Assembly: GCF_000151665.1 (NCBI RefSeq)
Contig: NW_013171824.1
Coordinates: 310,001 to 374,000, forward strand
Length of the DNA: 64,000 bases
Reading direction: 5' to 3'
Origin: Blastocystis hominis
Taxonomy: Eukaryota; Sar; Bigyra; Opalinata; Blastocystidae
The notes under the pieces were generated by a model. That model saw only the letters and a program-made list of their open reading frames with translations. It was not told the origin of the DNA and made no database searches. Each line of letters starts with the position of its first letter. The first letter of the stretch is position 1. Shown in pieces: positions 23,501 through 34,311 of this stretch. Position numbers and translations under genes: made by a program.

Positions 23501-24128
23501 GAGACCGCGCTGGAGACAGTATTACTGGTGCTGGAGGCGGTGCGCGGGAGCGAGAACGCGTTCCGGCAATCGTTCTACCGGTCGTTTTTGCTGTATTTGA
23601 TCGAGAACGTGCTGTAGGATGAAGGGAACGGCGTGCGAGGTAGCGACAGCATGACGGACGCGATGCACATCCCCGCGCTGAGCCTGCTGTCGCGCACGCT
23701 GCAGCTGCTGTTCGGGATGCTGGTGTCGGGAGAAATCGAGGTGACGCTGCTGCCGAGCTGCGCGACGAGCTTCCAGAACGTGCTGGAGGTGGAGAAGGCG
23801 GTGGCGGGGTATTTGAAGCAGCAGTTTCCGAGGTGTGCGGAGGCGATTATCGATGAGTATGTGATCATGATGGGGAAGAACACGGGGAAGTCGAACGCGG
23901 AGTATTTGGTGATTAATCGGGACTTCTTGATCCAGCTGAAGGTAGGGAAGGGGGAGAGGAAGTGAGGGGAAGGAAGTGACCAATGTCCAAGTGAATTTGT
24001 TTGCGGATGTGGAGGAAGAGGAGAAGAGACGGAAGGAAGCGGCCGAGATGGAGAGGCGGAGAGCGATTCCTGGATTGATTGGAGTGAATGATACGGCGAC
24101 GGAGTATGATCAGATTGCGAATTTGTGA
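20538..24128 (+). CDS. XPO1: exportin-1 (CRM1)
   Basis: Nuclear export receptor for proteins with leucine-rich signals. About 1096 aa; introns 20628-20657, 20775-20807, 20901-20934, 21220-21253, 21815-21843, 22138-22169, 23220-23266, 23614-23643 and 23942-23972. Signals: N-terminal LLYRFKEDDRSWMAAD, IFKKEWPNSWSSFIHDLV, the conserved core LVWSIGSVSGAMTEEQERR and FLRQYYVLLRTVIRKN / FDFMHETHPGVQDMACDTF, and the C-terminal HEAT part SFYRSFLLYLIENVLDSMTD. Length matches human CRM1 (1071 aa). The 47-nt intron at 23220 is longest and contains an A-rich run. The MHETHPGVQDMACDTF neighbourhood is where leptomycin-reactive Cys sits in sensitive species; here the tract reads QDMACDTFLKLA. Confidence 0.95.
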
Positions 24129-24152
24129 TGATTTGTTGATGATATGGTGGCG

Positions 24153-24160
24153 TGTTTGTT
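24153..24160 (+). terminator. TGTTTGTT poly(A) motif of exportin-1
   Basis: Exact octamer 24 nt after the TGA stop at 24126-24128. Confidence 0.8.
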
Positions 24161-24194
24161 TGGTAGACAGGAGAGTGGAAAAGAGAAGCAAGCA

Positions 24195-24222
24195 AGGGAG
24201 GGAGGGAGGGAGGGAGGGAGGA
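24195..24222. repeat. (GGGA)n microsatellite
   Basis: Six or more GGGA units in the exportin-1 3' flank, G on the plus strand. Could form a G-rich structure, otherwise a simple repeat. Confidence 0.85.
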
Positions 24223-24530
24223 GAGAAGAAGATGGGTGTGGAGTGAAAGATGGAATTGTAGAGTGAAAGAACGGAATTACAATGTGAAATAAGGATAACA
24301 AATACCAAATCATGAAAGAAAAGACCTGATCAATGAATATACAGTACTAATGAATTAACAAACATTCTTCTCTCCACGAATGCTTCTGCCCTATTCACTT
24401 GCTATCTCCACTCTCTCTTTTTTTCTCTCTTTTTTAAATCTTCACACCCATCCGATTCTCTTTCCCCTTCCCTAACCTTCTCATTTCCATTCAATCACAT
24501 CGATTCATTTCCACATACAGTCCCATTTCG

Positions 24531-24538
24531 AACAAACA
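24531..24538 (-). terminator. TGTTTGTT poly(A) motif of the VHS-GAT gene
   Basis: AACAAACA on the plus strand, 4 nt beyond the T at 24543. It lies inside the still-open reading frame, so transcripts cut here need poly(A) to finish the stop codon. Confidence 0.8.
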
Positions 24539-24542
24539 CTCC

Positions 24543-25600
24543 AATTAAAGAAATCCTCATCCGATTCCTCCGATTCCTCCAACTCCTCCGCTCGTCGCAT
24601 GTCTTCCGGGTAAATCTGAATCTTCGAAGCATCCATCGACGTATCCTTGTTCGCCTGCAGCAGCTGCACAATGCTGTTCTTCAGCAGTTTGCACAAATCG
24701 CGCGTGGTTTCCGGAATGTTCACTACATTCTATGCCTATCGCTTTTTCTCTCCTACAAGAATCAAAGCAACGAGTCACTTCCAATAATCGAATCAGACAC
24801 TGGCTCAAAAAGTCGTCTTCGTCATCCAATTCCTATGCGTGGTTCCCCATTTCCACTGTTACGCGCTGTTTGTTCTCTGGAATGTTTCCTCGACGGTTCC
24901 GCTTTACGATTAGGGACTGCATCTTCATCATGTGACGCTGCACAATGTGAAGATCGTTCTCCAACTTCGCGTTGGGGCTCGTGTATCCTACTGAACACAA
25001 TGCACAGCAACATACGGACATGCATGTTGGGAGTCGAGTTGTCCACAATCTCGTCCGAGAGGTTGGGAGTGAAAAGATCCACCGACTCTTCATTCTGGAA
25101 CTCCACTCCTCGGTTACGGAGGGTTCGGTAGAGAACACCAAAGAGTTTAAATTCCTTCCCCACAGATGCAAAGGACAGGGCAAGGCATTGAATCAAATCA
25201 GCTGCCTTCTTCCAATTCTCGGGACTCTGGGGAAAATGACAAACACAAGGAACCCACTTGCTCCTTCATCGCAATCCGAAATAGATTGTCGAGAAATTCC
25301 TTTTGGCAAACTAAGCGGTGGAACGGACCGAAACAATTCTTCTCCAACGTATCCAACAGAGTAATCGCATGAGACACGGTCTTCGGACTTCGACTCTTAA
25401 GTCGGCTGTCTAGCGCAGTTATAATTTCTTGACGATATGCATCATCTCTGAACGAAAACTCGAAAATAAAATCCATACCTCTGATTCACATTATCGCACA
25501 GGGTTATAAACATTCCCCAATCGGGTTCTTCTAAATCCGCATTTGTTGCATCGTACACAAGCTGTGCTTAAATGGAACACCCAAGAATTACCTGAGACAT
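24543..25600 (-). CDS. VHS-GAT domain clathrin adaptor (TOM1-like), stop made by polyadenylation
   Basis: About 291 aa; introns 25562-25591, 25448-25478, 25227-25257, 24988-25015, 24833-24862 and 24723-24756 (28-34 nt). The first exon codes only Met-Ser-Gln. Residues ~4-135 form a VHS domain (LVYDATNADLEEPDWGMF, ALDSRLKSRSPKTVSHAI, LLDTLEKNC, FHRLVCQKEFLDNL, FGVLYRTLRNRGVEF). A helical GAT-like part follows (LENDLHIVQRHMMKM). VHS-GAT proteins sort ubiquitinated cargo on endosomes. The frame continues past base 24543, but at that T (four bases before TGTTTGTT on this strand) poly(A) would create UAA right after an acidic tail ending SDEDFFN. The encoded TGA further on would add 14 residues. 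The end given is the poly(A)-made one. Confidence 0.85.
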
Positions 25601-25826
25601 CACTATGATAATTTAGTTTTTTTAACTAAATGAAGGAAAAAGTAATGATCTATTTTTATAAAAATCGTACGGAGTCGACTGTTCGAGTGTATGCTATTCA
25701 TTGTAATTCCTAAGATGCTCTTCTCGTGTGTGATTCGCTGAGGCTTTATTACTTTTCGAATCTGACCCAATTTAAATACGGCCATGTCCCAGTATCATGA
25801 ATGCAAGATTAGATCTGAATCAGTAA
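25601..25826. promoter_or_regulatory. divergent promoter of two membrane-traffic genes
   Basis: 226 bp between the VHS-GAT gene (minus) and the DENN-ENTH gene (plus). Shared control is likely from the spacing. No box can be named. Confidence 0.5.
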
Positions 25827-28800
25827 ATGGGCAAGAAATCCCCTGTTGAAGATTCTGGAAATTCCCTTTTTTACGCATATGTCGAGGTTTCTATGAAGAA
25901 GGAGTACATTTTCCTCTCTCTTGGTAATTTGGTAGCGCTAAGGGAGCGATTGTTCCCTATGTGTCCAGAGAGTATCCAGAGAATAGCACAAAGGCTCTTC
26001 CTGGAGATCTGCCTTACTTCATGACTCCGGATTTTAATGAAATCAAGCCTATGAGCGTCTACGAACCGTAGAATCTGCTTTGCGTAGCTTACTTTTTAGT
26101 CAGGAATATACGGTCGTGCTGACGGGAGATAGTGGAGAACGTTTGTATGGTTTTTGTCGTCGGTACCTTCCTGAAGGAATTGGCGGAAGATATGATGTGG
26201 GCGAGCGTCTTCCCCAAGTGATTTGCTATGTTTCCCTTCAGTAAGCCTTCTTTGTGCTGCTGGTCACCCCTTTAGTCCGTACTTCACAATCTTTTCTCAC
26301 CTTTTGAAAGTGACCCAAACGATGACTCGCTTGGAGCCTGAAGAAGTCATCGACTTTGTGGATTCGGCTCTGAATTCTACTCTTCCTGAGCCGAACGAGA
26401 CGTTCAAGATTGGAGATAACGAGTTCCTGCGTCCGAAGGACATGGACGCTCCTTTGATCGATGTGAAGCTCGCTCCTCTGGTCTCTCGCTTTGACGTAAA
26501 GAGTTTGATTCTTCTCTTGAGCGCTCTCATGTGCGAGAAGCGCATTATTTTCATCGGCGACGAGCTGTCGACTCTCTCAGAGTGCATCCACGCCGCCGTC
26601 GCGATTCTGTTCCGTTCGATTCTGCGCGGTCACTTGTAGTTGTCCTTTCTCTTGGCACCACATCTTCATCCCCATCGTTCCCGCCTCGTTGCTCTCCTAC
26701 GTGACCGCGCCGATGCCGTTCCTGGTGGGAATCAAGCGCTCGCTGCAGCCCACGATGGAGAAGCTGCCGATGGAGGCGTGCGTGTACGTCGACGTGGACA
26801 AGGGCGAGATCGCCTACAGCGAGAGCGACCCGATCATCGATCTCTACCCGAAGAACACGATCTCCACGGGCTCCATGGGAGGCGTGGGCAAGAGCGTGTC
26901 GACTGTAAGCGAAGGGGGGCGGTGTGAGCGCTAGCTGGAGAAGAAGATGGGCGTGGACATGTCGAGTGTGCGAAGCACGATCTCCGTGCTCAGCCGCGCG
27001 GGCCACAAGGCGAGAGAGACGCTGCAGGGCGTGGACCCGGTGGACTTTTTGGTGCGAGCGTTGAAGTAGGAGCGAGAGCGCGGCGTGAGGATTAGCTACG
27101 CGAAGCAGATCGCTGTGGGCCGCACGGTTCTGGAAGAGGGCCGTCTGTTCTACTCGTTCTTGTCGTTCTTCGTCTCGGTGTTCGGCTGCTACCGGCAGTT
27201 CTTCACCAAGAGCGAGGAGCGTGAGACAAAGGGCGAGCTGGTGTTCGACCGCGAGGGCTATCTGCAGAACTTCTCCAAGCACGTCAAGGGGCCGCTGAAC
27301 GAAGTGCTGAAGGAGTTCCCGCACTCGCAGATGTTCGAGCGCTTCATCGAGCGACGCCTGGCGGTGGAGCGCCGCGTGATTCGCCAGCAAGACCTGCAGG
27401 AAGGACTGTTCGAGAAGCTGTCGGTGATGACGGACGGAAGCTTCTCTCCCACGGTGGTGAAGGACAACGTGAACAAGATCAAGGAGGCGGAGAAGACGTC
27501 GAACTACCGAAACTTGGTGATGGAGATCACGAGCAACAACACATCGCGCATTAGCATTCCCAAAACGCTTCACAAGCTGGCGCACGAGACCTTCTCGTCT
27601 TCGACGTGCGGAGAGATTATGGACACGATCTGGTGGCGTTGCAATGATTCGGCCGCTGGAAATTGGAAGCACGGACTCAAGGCGCTGCAGGCTCTGGCGT
27701 ATCTGCTGGTGAACGGATCGGAGCGTGTGGTGTCGGAGACCATCGCGAACATCCACAACGTGCTGCCCTTCGTGGCCTACGAGAACAAGAGTCTGAACGC
27801 GCAGCGCACGCAGCAAGTCCAGCTTTTTGGACAGCGGACGTATCGCCTCATTATGGAGACGCAGCGCCTGCAGCACGAGCGTCGCCTGGCGGCCGAGAAG
27901 AGATCGCAGTCGGTGCGCTCCGGGAACGTGGAAGAAGACGAGGAGGACGAGTCGGTGTCGAAGATTCTGGGAGCGTCGACGGAGCAGACGACCAGGATGA
28001 AGTCCTTGGATCTGATCAAGGCGTTCGATGAGAGCTTCGAGGCGATTCACGCCACTCTGCGACCATCCGAGGAGATTCTGAGCGCCGAGCTGAGCGCCAC
28101 AAAGGGAGGCATGAAGATGGACATCTTTGCTTCGCGCATTGGTGGCTCGTCCGCCCATCTGAAGAAGGCGAAGAAGCTGGATCCGTCGGCCATGCTGGGA
28201 GAGAATGGCGAACCGCCCAAGCTGACTCTGCAGAAGTCGAGAACGGATCTGCTTGCGATGGATGGAGATGAGAACGAGCTCGACGAGGAGCCCGAGGAGA
28301 AGCCGAAGAAGAAGATTGTGAAGAAGGTCGTGAAGAAGGTGGTGAAGAAGAAGGCGCCTGAGCCTGAGCCCGAGCCTGAACCTGAGGAATCTCCTGTGAA
28401 GGATGATGACTTCATGGATGAGGAACCTGAGGAGAAGCCCAAGAAGAAGGTAGTCAAGAAGGTGGTCAAGAAGGTTGTGAAGAAGAAGGCACCTGAGCCT
28501 GAGCCTGAGCCAGAGGAAGATTTGCTGGGTGATTTCGGTGCTGCGCCTGCTCCTGCTGCTGCTCCTGCTGAAGAGGAAGATTTCTTGGGCGATTTCGGAG
28601 CTCCTGCTGCGCCTGCTCCTGCTGCAAATGACGAAGATTTCTTAGATGAGGAACCTGAGGAGAAACCCAAGAAGAAGATTGTGAAGAAGGTGGTCAAGAA
28701 GGTGGTGAAGAAGAAGGCGCCTGAGCCTGAGCCTGAACCTGAAGAAGATTTGCTGGGCGATTTTGGTGCTCCTGCCGCTGCTCCTGCTGCTCCTGCTGAA

Positions 28801-29538
28801 GAGGAAGATTTCTTAGATGCGGAGCCCGAGGAGAAGCCCAAGAAGAAGGTAGTCAAGAAGGTCGTTAAGAAAGTGGTGAAGAAGAAGGCACCTGAACCTG
28901 AGCCTGAGCCAGAGGAAGATTTGCTGGGTGATTTCGGAGCTGCTCCCGCTGCGCCTGCTGCCGAAGAGGAAGATTTCTTGGGCGATTTCGGAGCTCCTGC
29001 TGCGCCTGCTCCCGCCGCTGCTCCTGCTGAAGAGGAAGATTTCTTAGATGAAGAGCCCGAAGAGAAACCCAAGAAGAAGGTAGTCAAGAAGGTTGTGAAG
29101 AAGGTCGTTAAGAAGAAGGCACCTGAACCTGAGCCCGAGCCCGAAGAAGATTTGCTGGGTGATTTTGGTGCTCCTGCCGCTGCTCCTGCTGCGAATGATG
29201 ATGACTTCATGGATGAGGAACCTGAGGAAAAGCCCAAGAAGAAGGTAGTCAAGAAGGTGGTCAAGAAGGTTGTGAAGAAGAAGGCACCTGAACCTGAGCC
29301 TGAGCCAGAACCTGAGGAAGATTTGCTGGGTGATTTCGGAGCTGCTCCCGCTGCGCCTGCTGCCGAAGAACATCATTTTGAGGACGATTTGCTAGATGGA
29401 TTCAGTGATTTCGATCTGGATGAGGAAAAAGAAAAAGAGCCGGAAGAAGAGAAGCCGAAGAAGAAGGTTGTGAAGAAGGTGGTAAAGAAAGTAGTGAAGA
29501 AGAAGGCACCCGCAGAAGACGATTTTCTTTCGTTCTAA
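25827..29538 (+). CDS. DENN-ENTH fusion with Lys/Pro-Glu repeat tail
   Basis: About 1173 aa; introns 25904-25935, 26068-26099, 26241-26275, 26609-26639, 26905-26934 and 27040-27069. Residues 1 to ~440 are a DENN module: LFYAYVEV, IVPYVSREYP, TVVLTGDSGERLYGFCRR, the core CPFSWHHIFIPIVPASLLSY and a dDENN part (FERFIERRL). DENN proteins activate Rab GTPases. Residues ~500-650 form an ENTH-like membrane domain: YRNLVMEITSNNTSRI, EIMDTIWWRCND, NWKHGLKALQALAYLLVNGS, ERVVSETIANI. The last ~430 residues are six or so repeats of KPKKKVVKKVVKKVVKKK, APEPEPEPEE and DLLGDFGA. The DLLGDF units resemble clathrin-box or adaptor-binding peptides. The divergent neighbour is a VHS-GAT adaptor, so both genes point to clathrin traffic. 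The stop is an encoded TAA. Confidence 0.88.
28270..29515 (+). repeat. coding tandem repeats: K-rich / PEPE / DLLGDFGA units
   Basis: Six to seven imperfect repeats of roughly 150-180 bp inside the DENN-ENTH gene. Each has a Lys/Val block, a Pro-Glu run and an acidic DLLGDFGA or DFMDEEPEE block. Copies differ mostly at silent positions and in the number of PE units, so the array changes length easily. Confidence 0.9.
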
Positions 29539-30454
29539 GTCTTTTCTTTGTTCAATCAATATCGCAAACTATTCAAAATGGATTTTATATTGCATTATTA
29601 TCTGGAATAGGAGCAAACAATAAGCAATCCAAAGGTTTAGGATACGATCGCTATGTATGGGTCAAAAGTAAGCATTAAATGAGTTCTAATGAACCCCTAT
29701 TCAGTATTTTCTTATAAATCTCTATGTTTGGCTTGCTCTCTTGCTCACTTTGTACATTCCGATGCTATTACCTTTCTGACACATGATATTGCACTACATT
29801 CTCTCTCTCTATATATATAAATATAATCATTTCACTGAATAATAAGCCCATCTTTAAGTCAAGGGAACAATTATCTAAAATTAACTGAAATTAAATGAAT
29901 GTGTTGTATGACACACATTGACAATAGAATAACCGATTCGATTTACGAAATTATCCATTACTCTTTCTAACCAGTTTTAAGTCACAAAAGAAACATCTTT
30001 ATAAGTATATAATGATAAATAGTATATGGAAATACTTTTAAAAAACGCAGTGTACACTTCCCATTATTGAGTTTAAAATATCTGTATCCACTTCATATTC
30101 AATACAGTAAAAGTCAATTCCTGAATCACACCAAAAAAAGAGAGTCAGAATAAACAAGATACGGCGTTTGTACAGAGCCGTGGTTATCTAGCTATTCTAG
30201 CAGTCAATTAATCAGAGGTTGATTGGCCTATCGATTTTGTTCATCCACTAATCTTCATGAACCAGTAAATAATGGGTCAGGAAGAATGATTATTAGGGTC
30301 GTTTCTAGAAGAAAAGAACACAGACACATTATAGGGTTAAGGGGCTAACTTTGTGTGACTCTCATTTTATGCTCAATTTCTCATCGCCTCTGAGAAGGAG
30401 AACTAAATTTGCACACGGACATTTATTTGAAACAGGCTGTCAGCATCACGATCT
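29539..30454. other. AT-rich intergenic stretch
   Basis: About 0.9 kb with no supported frame on either strand, the largest gap in the housekeeping block. A TATATATAAATATAATCA run lies near 29811-29828. Probably 3' UTR of the DENN-ENTH gene and upstream region of inositol-phosphate synthase. Confidence 0.6.
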
Positions 30455-32008
30455 ATGAACTCTGCTTACCAATATACGGATTCTCCTATTCTTGTCAACG
30501 CTCCCAACGTCACCTACACTGATGACACTATAACTGCCGACTACGTCTACCATACGAGTGAAGCGAAGATTGAAAATGGTCAAGTCGTCGTGACTCCTCG
30601 CGACGAGAAGTACGTTTTCAAGACCGATCGCCGCATCCCGAAGGTCGGTATGATGCTCATTGGCTGGGGTGGCAACAATGGAACCACTGTCACTGCAGGA
30701 ATTCTTGCCAACAAGCACCAGATTACCTGGCACACGAAGAAGGGCGAGATGCACCCGAACTACTACGGGTCGATCTCGCAGAGCTCTACAGTGAAGATTG
30801 GTACCGTTCCCGGAGGGGATCTCTACATCCCCTTCAAGAATCTTCTCCCGCTCGTCAATCCCAACGATTTGGTGATTGGTGGATGGGACATTAGCTCTAT
30901 GAACTTGGGCGACGCCATGAAGCGCGCTGGTGTGTACGACTACGACTTCCAGCAGGTCATGTACCCGTACATGAAGGACTTCAAGCCCCTGCCCTCGATC
31001 TACTATCCCGATTACATCGCTGCCAACCAGAAGGATCGCGCGGATAACGTGATTCCGGGCAACGACAAGCAAGTCCATCTGGACACGGTGCGCGCCGATA
31101 TGCGCCGTTTCAAGGAGGAGAACCACCTGGACAAGGTGATTGTGCTCTGGACGGCGAACACGGAGCGCTACTCTGAAATCATCCCCGGCGTGAACGACAC
31201 TGCGGAGAACTTGCTGAAGTCGATCCGCGAGAGCCACTCGGAGGTGGCTCCGTCGACGATCTTCGCGGTGGCCGCCATTCTGGAGGGCAACACGTACATC
31301 AACGGCTCTCCGCAGAACACGTTCGTCCCTGGCGTGTTCGAGCTGGCGGAGCAGCACAAGACGTTCATTGCGGGCGACGACTTCAAGAGCGGCCAGACGA
31401 AGATCAAGTCGGTGCTGGTGGACTACCTGGTGAGCGCGGGCATCAAGCCGGCGTCGATCGCCTCGTACAACCACCTGGGCAACAACGACGGGAAGAACCT
31501 GTCCTCGCCGCAGCAGTTCCGCTCGAAGGAGATCTCCAAGTCGGGCGTGGTGGACGACATGGTGGCCTCGAACGGCATTCTCTACCCCAACCACGAGCAC
31601 CCCGACCATCTGATCGTGATCAAGTACATCCCCTTCGTGGGCGACAGCAAGCGCGCTCTGGACGAGTACACCTCGGAGATCTTCAACGGCGGCATCAATA
31701 CCATTTCGATGCACAACACCTGCGAGGACTCGCTGCTGGCCGCGCCGCTGATGGTCGATTTGGTGGTGCTCTCGGAGATGTGCGAGCGAATCTCGCTCTC
31801 CTACGAGGGATCCCAGGGATTCGAGCGATTCAACTCCGTCCTCTCCATTCTCTCCTATCTGCTCAAGGCGCCCGAAGTGCCGCGCGGAACCCCCGTGGTG
31901 AACGCTCTCTCCAAGCAGAGAGAGTGCATCATCAACATCTTCCGCGCTTGCATCGGACTGCAGCCCGATAACCACATGATGCTCGAGTACAAGAAGCAGC
32001 AGCACTAA
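30455..32008 (+). CDS. INO1: inositol-3-phosphate synthase
   Basis: 517 aa, intronless, full length. Converts glucose-6-phosphate to inositol-3-phosphate with NAD, the first step of inositol lipid synthesis. Visible: NAD-binding [85 protein letters not shown] and [13 protein letters not shown]. Codon use is strongly biased to G/C at third positions, as in highly expressed genes of the block. A long open frame on the opposite strand is only a by-product of this bias. Confidence 0.98.
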   Translation: MNSAYQYTDSPILVNAPNVTYTDDTITADYVYHTSEAKIENGQVVVTPRDEKYVFKTDRRIPKVGMMLIGWGGNNGTTVTAGILANKHQITWHTKKGEMHPNYYGSISQSSTVKIGTVPGGDLYIPFKNLLPLVNPNDLVIGGWDISSMNLGDAMKRAGVYDYDFQQVMYPYMKDFKPLPSIYYPDYIAANQKDRADNVIPGNDKQVHLDTVRADMRRFKEENHLDKVIVLWTANTERYSEIIPGVNDTAENLLKSIRESHSEVAPSTIFAVAAILEGNTYINGSPQNTFVPGVFELAEQHKTFIAGDDFKSGQTKIKSVLVDYLVSAGIKPASIASYNHLGNNDGKNLSSPQQFRSKEISKSGVVDDMVASNGILYPNHEHPDHLIVIKYIPFVGDSKRALDEYTSEIFNGGINTISMHNTCEDSLLAAPLMVDLVVLSEMCERISLSYEGSQGFERFNSVLSILSYLLKAPEVPRGTPVVNALSKQRECIINIFRACIGLQPDNHMMLEYKKQQH

Positions 32009-32074
32009 AGAAGAAGAAATAAGGTGGAGTACAAAGGAGTTGTGTGCTGTCTAGCGAGCTTGCGAGCTTTATGT

Positions 32075-32833
32075 TTAGAATGTATTGAAATGAAGGAGTG
32101 TTTGTTGGAACCAAACAAGGAAGGGCGCTTGCTTGAAGAAGCGAGTGATCGAATTTGGGTTGTTGTTTGACTTGGAAGCTTCCTGCGTGGATCCTTTGGT
32201 TCCTTTGGTTCCTTTAGATCCTTTGTGTACCGATGGTTTATCCGATCCTTGAGTATCTTCCACCTCGGGGCGACTTGTTCGCACTCGCTTTGAGGCCATT
32301 TCTTCAAGGGAAAGGTCATCTAATAGAAACTGAAGAGGTGAATGTCTTCGACAAACCTGAATCAAAGTTGAATTCTAGATGACAACATCACCATACCAAC
32401 TACTTTTACTTGCTTTCCGCTGTCCATATTCATCCACTCCTCAGTCTTGCTTGCTAGAAAATCGATAAATAACGTCTAAATCAAAAACGATCATCAACAC
32501 GTACTGTAGCTTTTGTCATTAAATTTAGCGCTGGTTTTGATATAATATTCACATCTGGATCCATTTTCATCACCTTTTTGACTCGACCTAAATGGATGAA
32601 AGGAAACAGAGAGTACTCGCAGGCAAAAGGATCGGCGCGGGTTCTAGCTCTTTTTCAGGAGTTGACTCAATTGGAATAAGCTGATCCCACCTTTTTTCGC
32701 CTAGCAACACAGCAAATGGTATGTAAAAATCGAAGGGCATGTCTTCATCCTCAGAACCTCCTTGAGGATCAAGAAGCTCGTTTTCCTCCTGATGATCCTC
32801 TTCCACTGCATCATTAGGATCGGTTTGACTCAT
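32075..32833 (-). CDS. histone-fold protein (POLE3/4-CHRAC-DR1 type) with PIP-like tail
   Basis: Up to 221 aa; introns 32588-32616, 32476-32504 and 32375-32409. An acidic N-terminus (residues 1-70) precedes a histone fold: RVKKVMKMDPDVNIISKPAL, LFIDFLASKTEEW, QFLLDDLSLEEM. Histone-fold pairs of this kind act in DNA polymerase epsilon, CHRAC remodelling or NC2 repression. Near the C-terminus is SITRFFKQ, close to the PCNA-binding consensus (hydrophobic-x-x-FF). A TGTTTGG sequence overlaps codons just after it; poly(A) cleavage four bases before would make UAA and place the PIP-like motif at the very end. That is a hypothesis, since the octamer is not exact. Otherwise the encoded TAA is at 32077-32075. 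Confidence 0.75.
32099..32106 (+). terminator. TGTTTGTT poly(A) motif of inositol-phosphate synthase
   Basis: Exact octamer 91 nt after the TAA. It lies opposite the 3' end of the convergent histone-fold gene. Confidence 0.75.
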
Positions 32834-33065
32834 CCTTTACTGAATTCCGTCTCTAGATTGAAAAATAAAAAGTCCTGGGATCCCCCAAATTTGAATGAGT
32901 GCTTGTTGTTTAAAAGTTGAGAGAAAAAACATATACACAAGCCACCGAACAATGGAATGCATAAAACGAAATCTATTGTAAATGACAAAACATAAGCATT
33001 TCATTCTCTCTCCTAAGCACGCAATGGCTCCACTTTCTAAACGATGGCCCCATATCGTTTAAGCA

Positions 33066-33073
33066 AACAAACA
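33066..33073 (-). terminator. TGTTTGTT poly(A) motif of the MYND-ADD gene
   Basis: AACAAACA on the plus strand, only 2 nt past the TGA. Cleavage after TG would give the same UGA by poly(A), so the genomic stop may be redundant. Confidence 0.75.
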
Positions 33074-33075
33074 CC

Positions 33076-34227
33076 TCACTCCTTTAAAAACACAAATTTC
33101 CCCTCCGCATCCTTTCTACACACCATGCAGCTCCACTTCTCCTCATTCTGGATTCGCTCCCACTCATCGACACCCATATGGAGCATAATGCAGTTGCTGC
33201 AAATCGAGTGCGAGCAGAAATCGCAGAGCACGACGCTTCCTCCGTCTCCGCAACAACTGCATTCCACATCGTGATCTTCTTCCTGCTTCCAAGGATTCTT
33301 CTTGTACTCGGCCAGACACGCTTTGCAGAGATACACAAACCGAAGACGCGGGTGATCGACCAGATCCTTCCATCGAGTTTGCTTGAACAAAGCCCACCTT
33401 TTTGTCTCCGCAATGCGTGCAAAACTTTCGCAATTCCGATTGCGTCGTGTAGTCGTTTGCCGGCGAATACAGCGTCTGCGAGGCGAACTGCTCCTTCAGC
33501 TTGCCGAATCCGAAGTGCTCGCAGAGCTGGATCAAAAGCTCCATCATTTTGTGAGGCGACTCGGGCACGTCGATGCCTGCGAACTCTTTATGCGCCTCGT
33601 CCATCGCCAATTCCTCCAGCACGCTCTGGATGGTCAGCAAAACACGCTCGTACTTGCAGAATCTCCACCGATTCTGTGATTGAGGAGGTGTGGAGCAACG
33701 CATCTTGCTGGTCTTCAGCGAAAGCGCGATACCGATCGATTCTACATAGACAAGAGAATCAACAAATACTTCTGAAGCTCCCTAAAGAAGGCGACCATCC
33801 CGTTGTTAACCGTTTCCAGACAGAACGGAAGTAGAGCCCCATTGTACTCCACTTCAATCTTTTCCTTCTCCTTTTTCGCTTTCGCTTTCTTTTGCTTCTT
33901 CGAGGCTACAGAGCTTGCAGAACTCGACATTCGTTTGTGACTTTGCTTAGAATGACCGAGAACGGTCCCATATTTCGCTTTTAGCTTGTCAAAATCTTCC
34001 TGAATCTGTTTCTGATTCTCGTTAACAAAGCATTGCGCTCTAAATTGAAGATTCGCAAAACCATTCACTTGTGACTTTTCCAGTCCAGCAATTGGCATTC
34101 CTTACTACAGTACGTTCGCTTCATACATCGGTCACAACTAATTCTTGAGAGTGTTGAAAAACACGAACCAGAAGACCGCCTTCTTCGCACATCTCGGGTT
34201 CTGACACACCTCACTAAGTCCTTGCAT
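33076..34227 (-). CDS. MYND and ADD/PHD zinc-finger protein
   Basis: About 334 aa; introns 34138-34168, 34040-34068, 33742-33769, 33626-33653 and 33367-33397. After splicing, residues ~8-48 give a complete MYND finger: CQNPRC, CCDRC, TYCSKECQLLDWKSHK, then AQC. A Lys-rich stretch follows (KKQKKAKAKKEKEK). The C-terminal third has CTHCG, CKAC, VECSCCGDGGSVVLCDFC, CSNCI and CMVC, the Cys ladder of an ADD domain (GATA-like finger plus PHD) as in ATRX and DNMT3. MYND fingers bind proline motifs in partners; ADD domains read histone H3 tails. A chromatin role is inferred. The start is ATG 34227; stop TGA 33078-33076. Confidence 0.85.
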
Positions 34228-34286
34228 TGCGTGAGAAGACAAAAAAGTGAAGATGAATCTTTTAAAAGAGATCAATCGATCGATCA

Positions 34287-34294
34287 AACAAACA
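34287..34294 (-). terminator. TGTTTGTT poly(A) motif of the WNK gene
   Basis: AACAAACA on the plus strand, 17 nt past the TGA stop. Confidence 0.75.
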
Positions 34295-34311
34295 CCACAT
34301 ATCGCATCGTA

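Noticed and set aside
25603-25785. 60-codon minus-strand frame
   Set aside because: Lies in the divergent promoter between two well-supported genes and has no signal.
26551-28158. 535-codon open frame on the minus strand
   Set aside because: It lies exactly opposite the DENN-ENTH gene; composition is His/Arg/Leu-rich as expected for the antisense of G/C-biased codons. The plus strand has clear domains.
28047-29264. Ser/Gly-rich minus-strand frame with repeats
   Set aside because: Mirror of the coding repeat array on the plus strand.
30446-32005. 519-codon open frame on the minus strand
   Set aside because: Antisense of inositol-3-phosphate synthase; an artefact of strong codon bias with no family signal.
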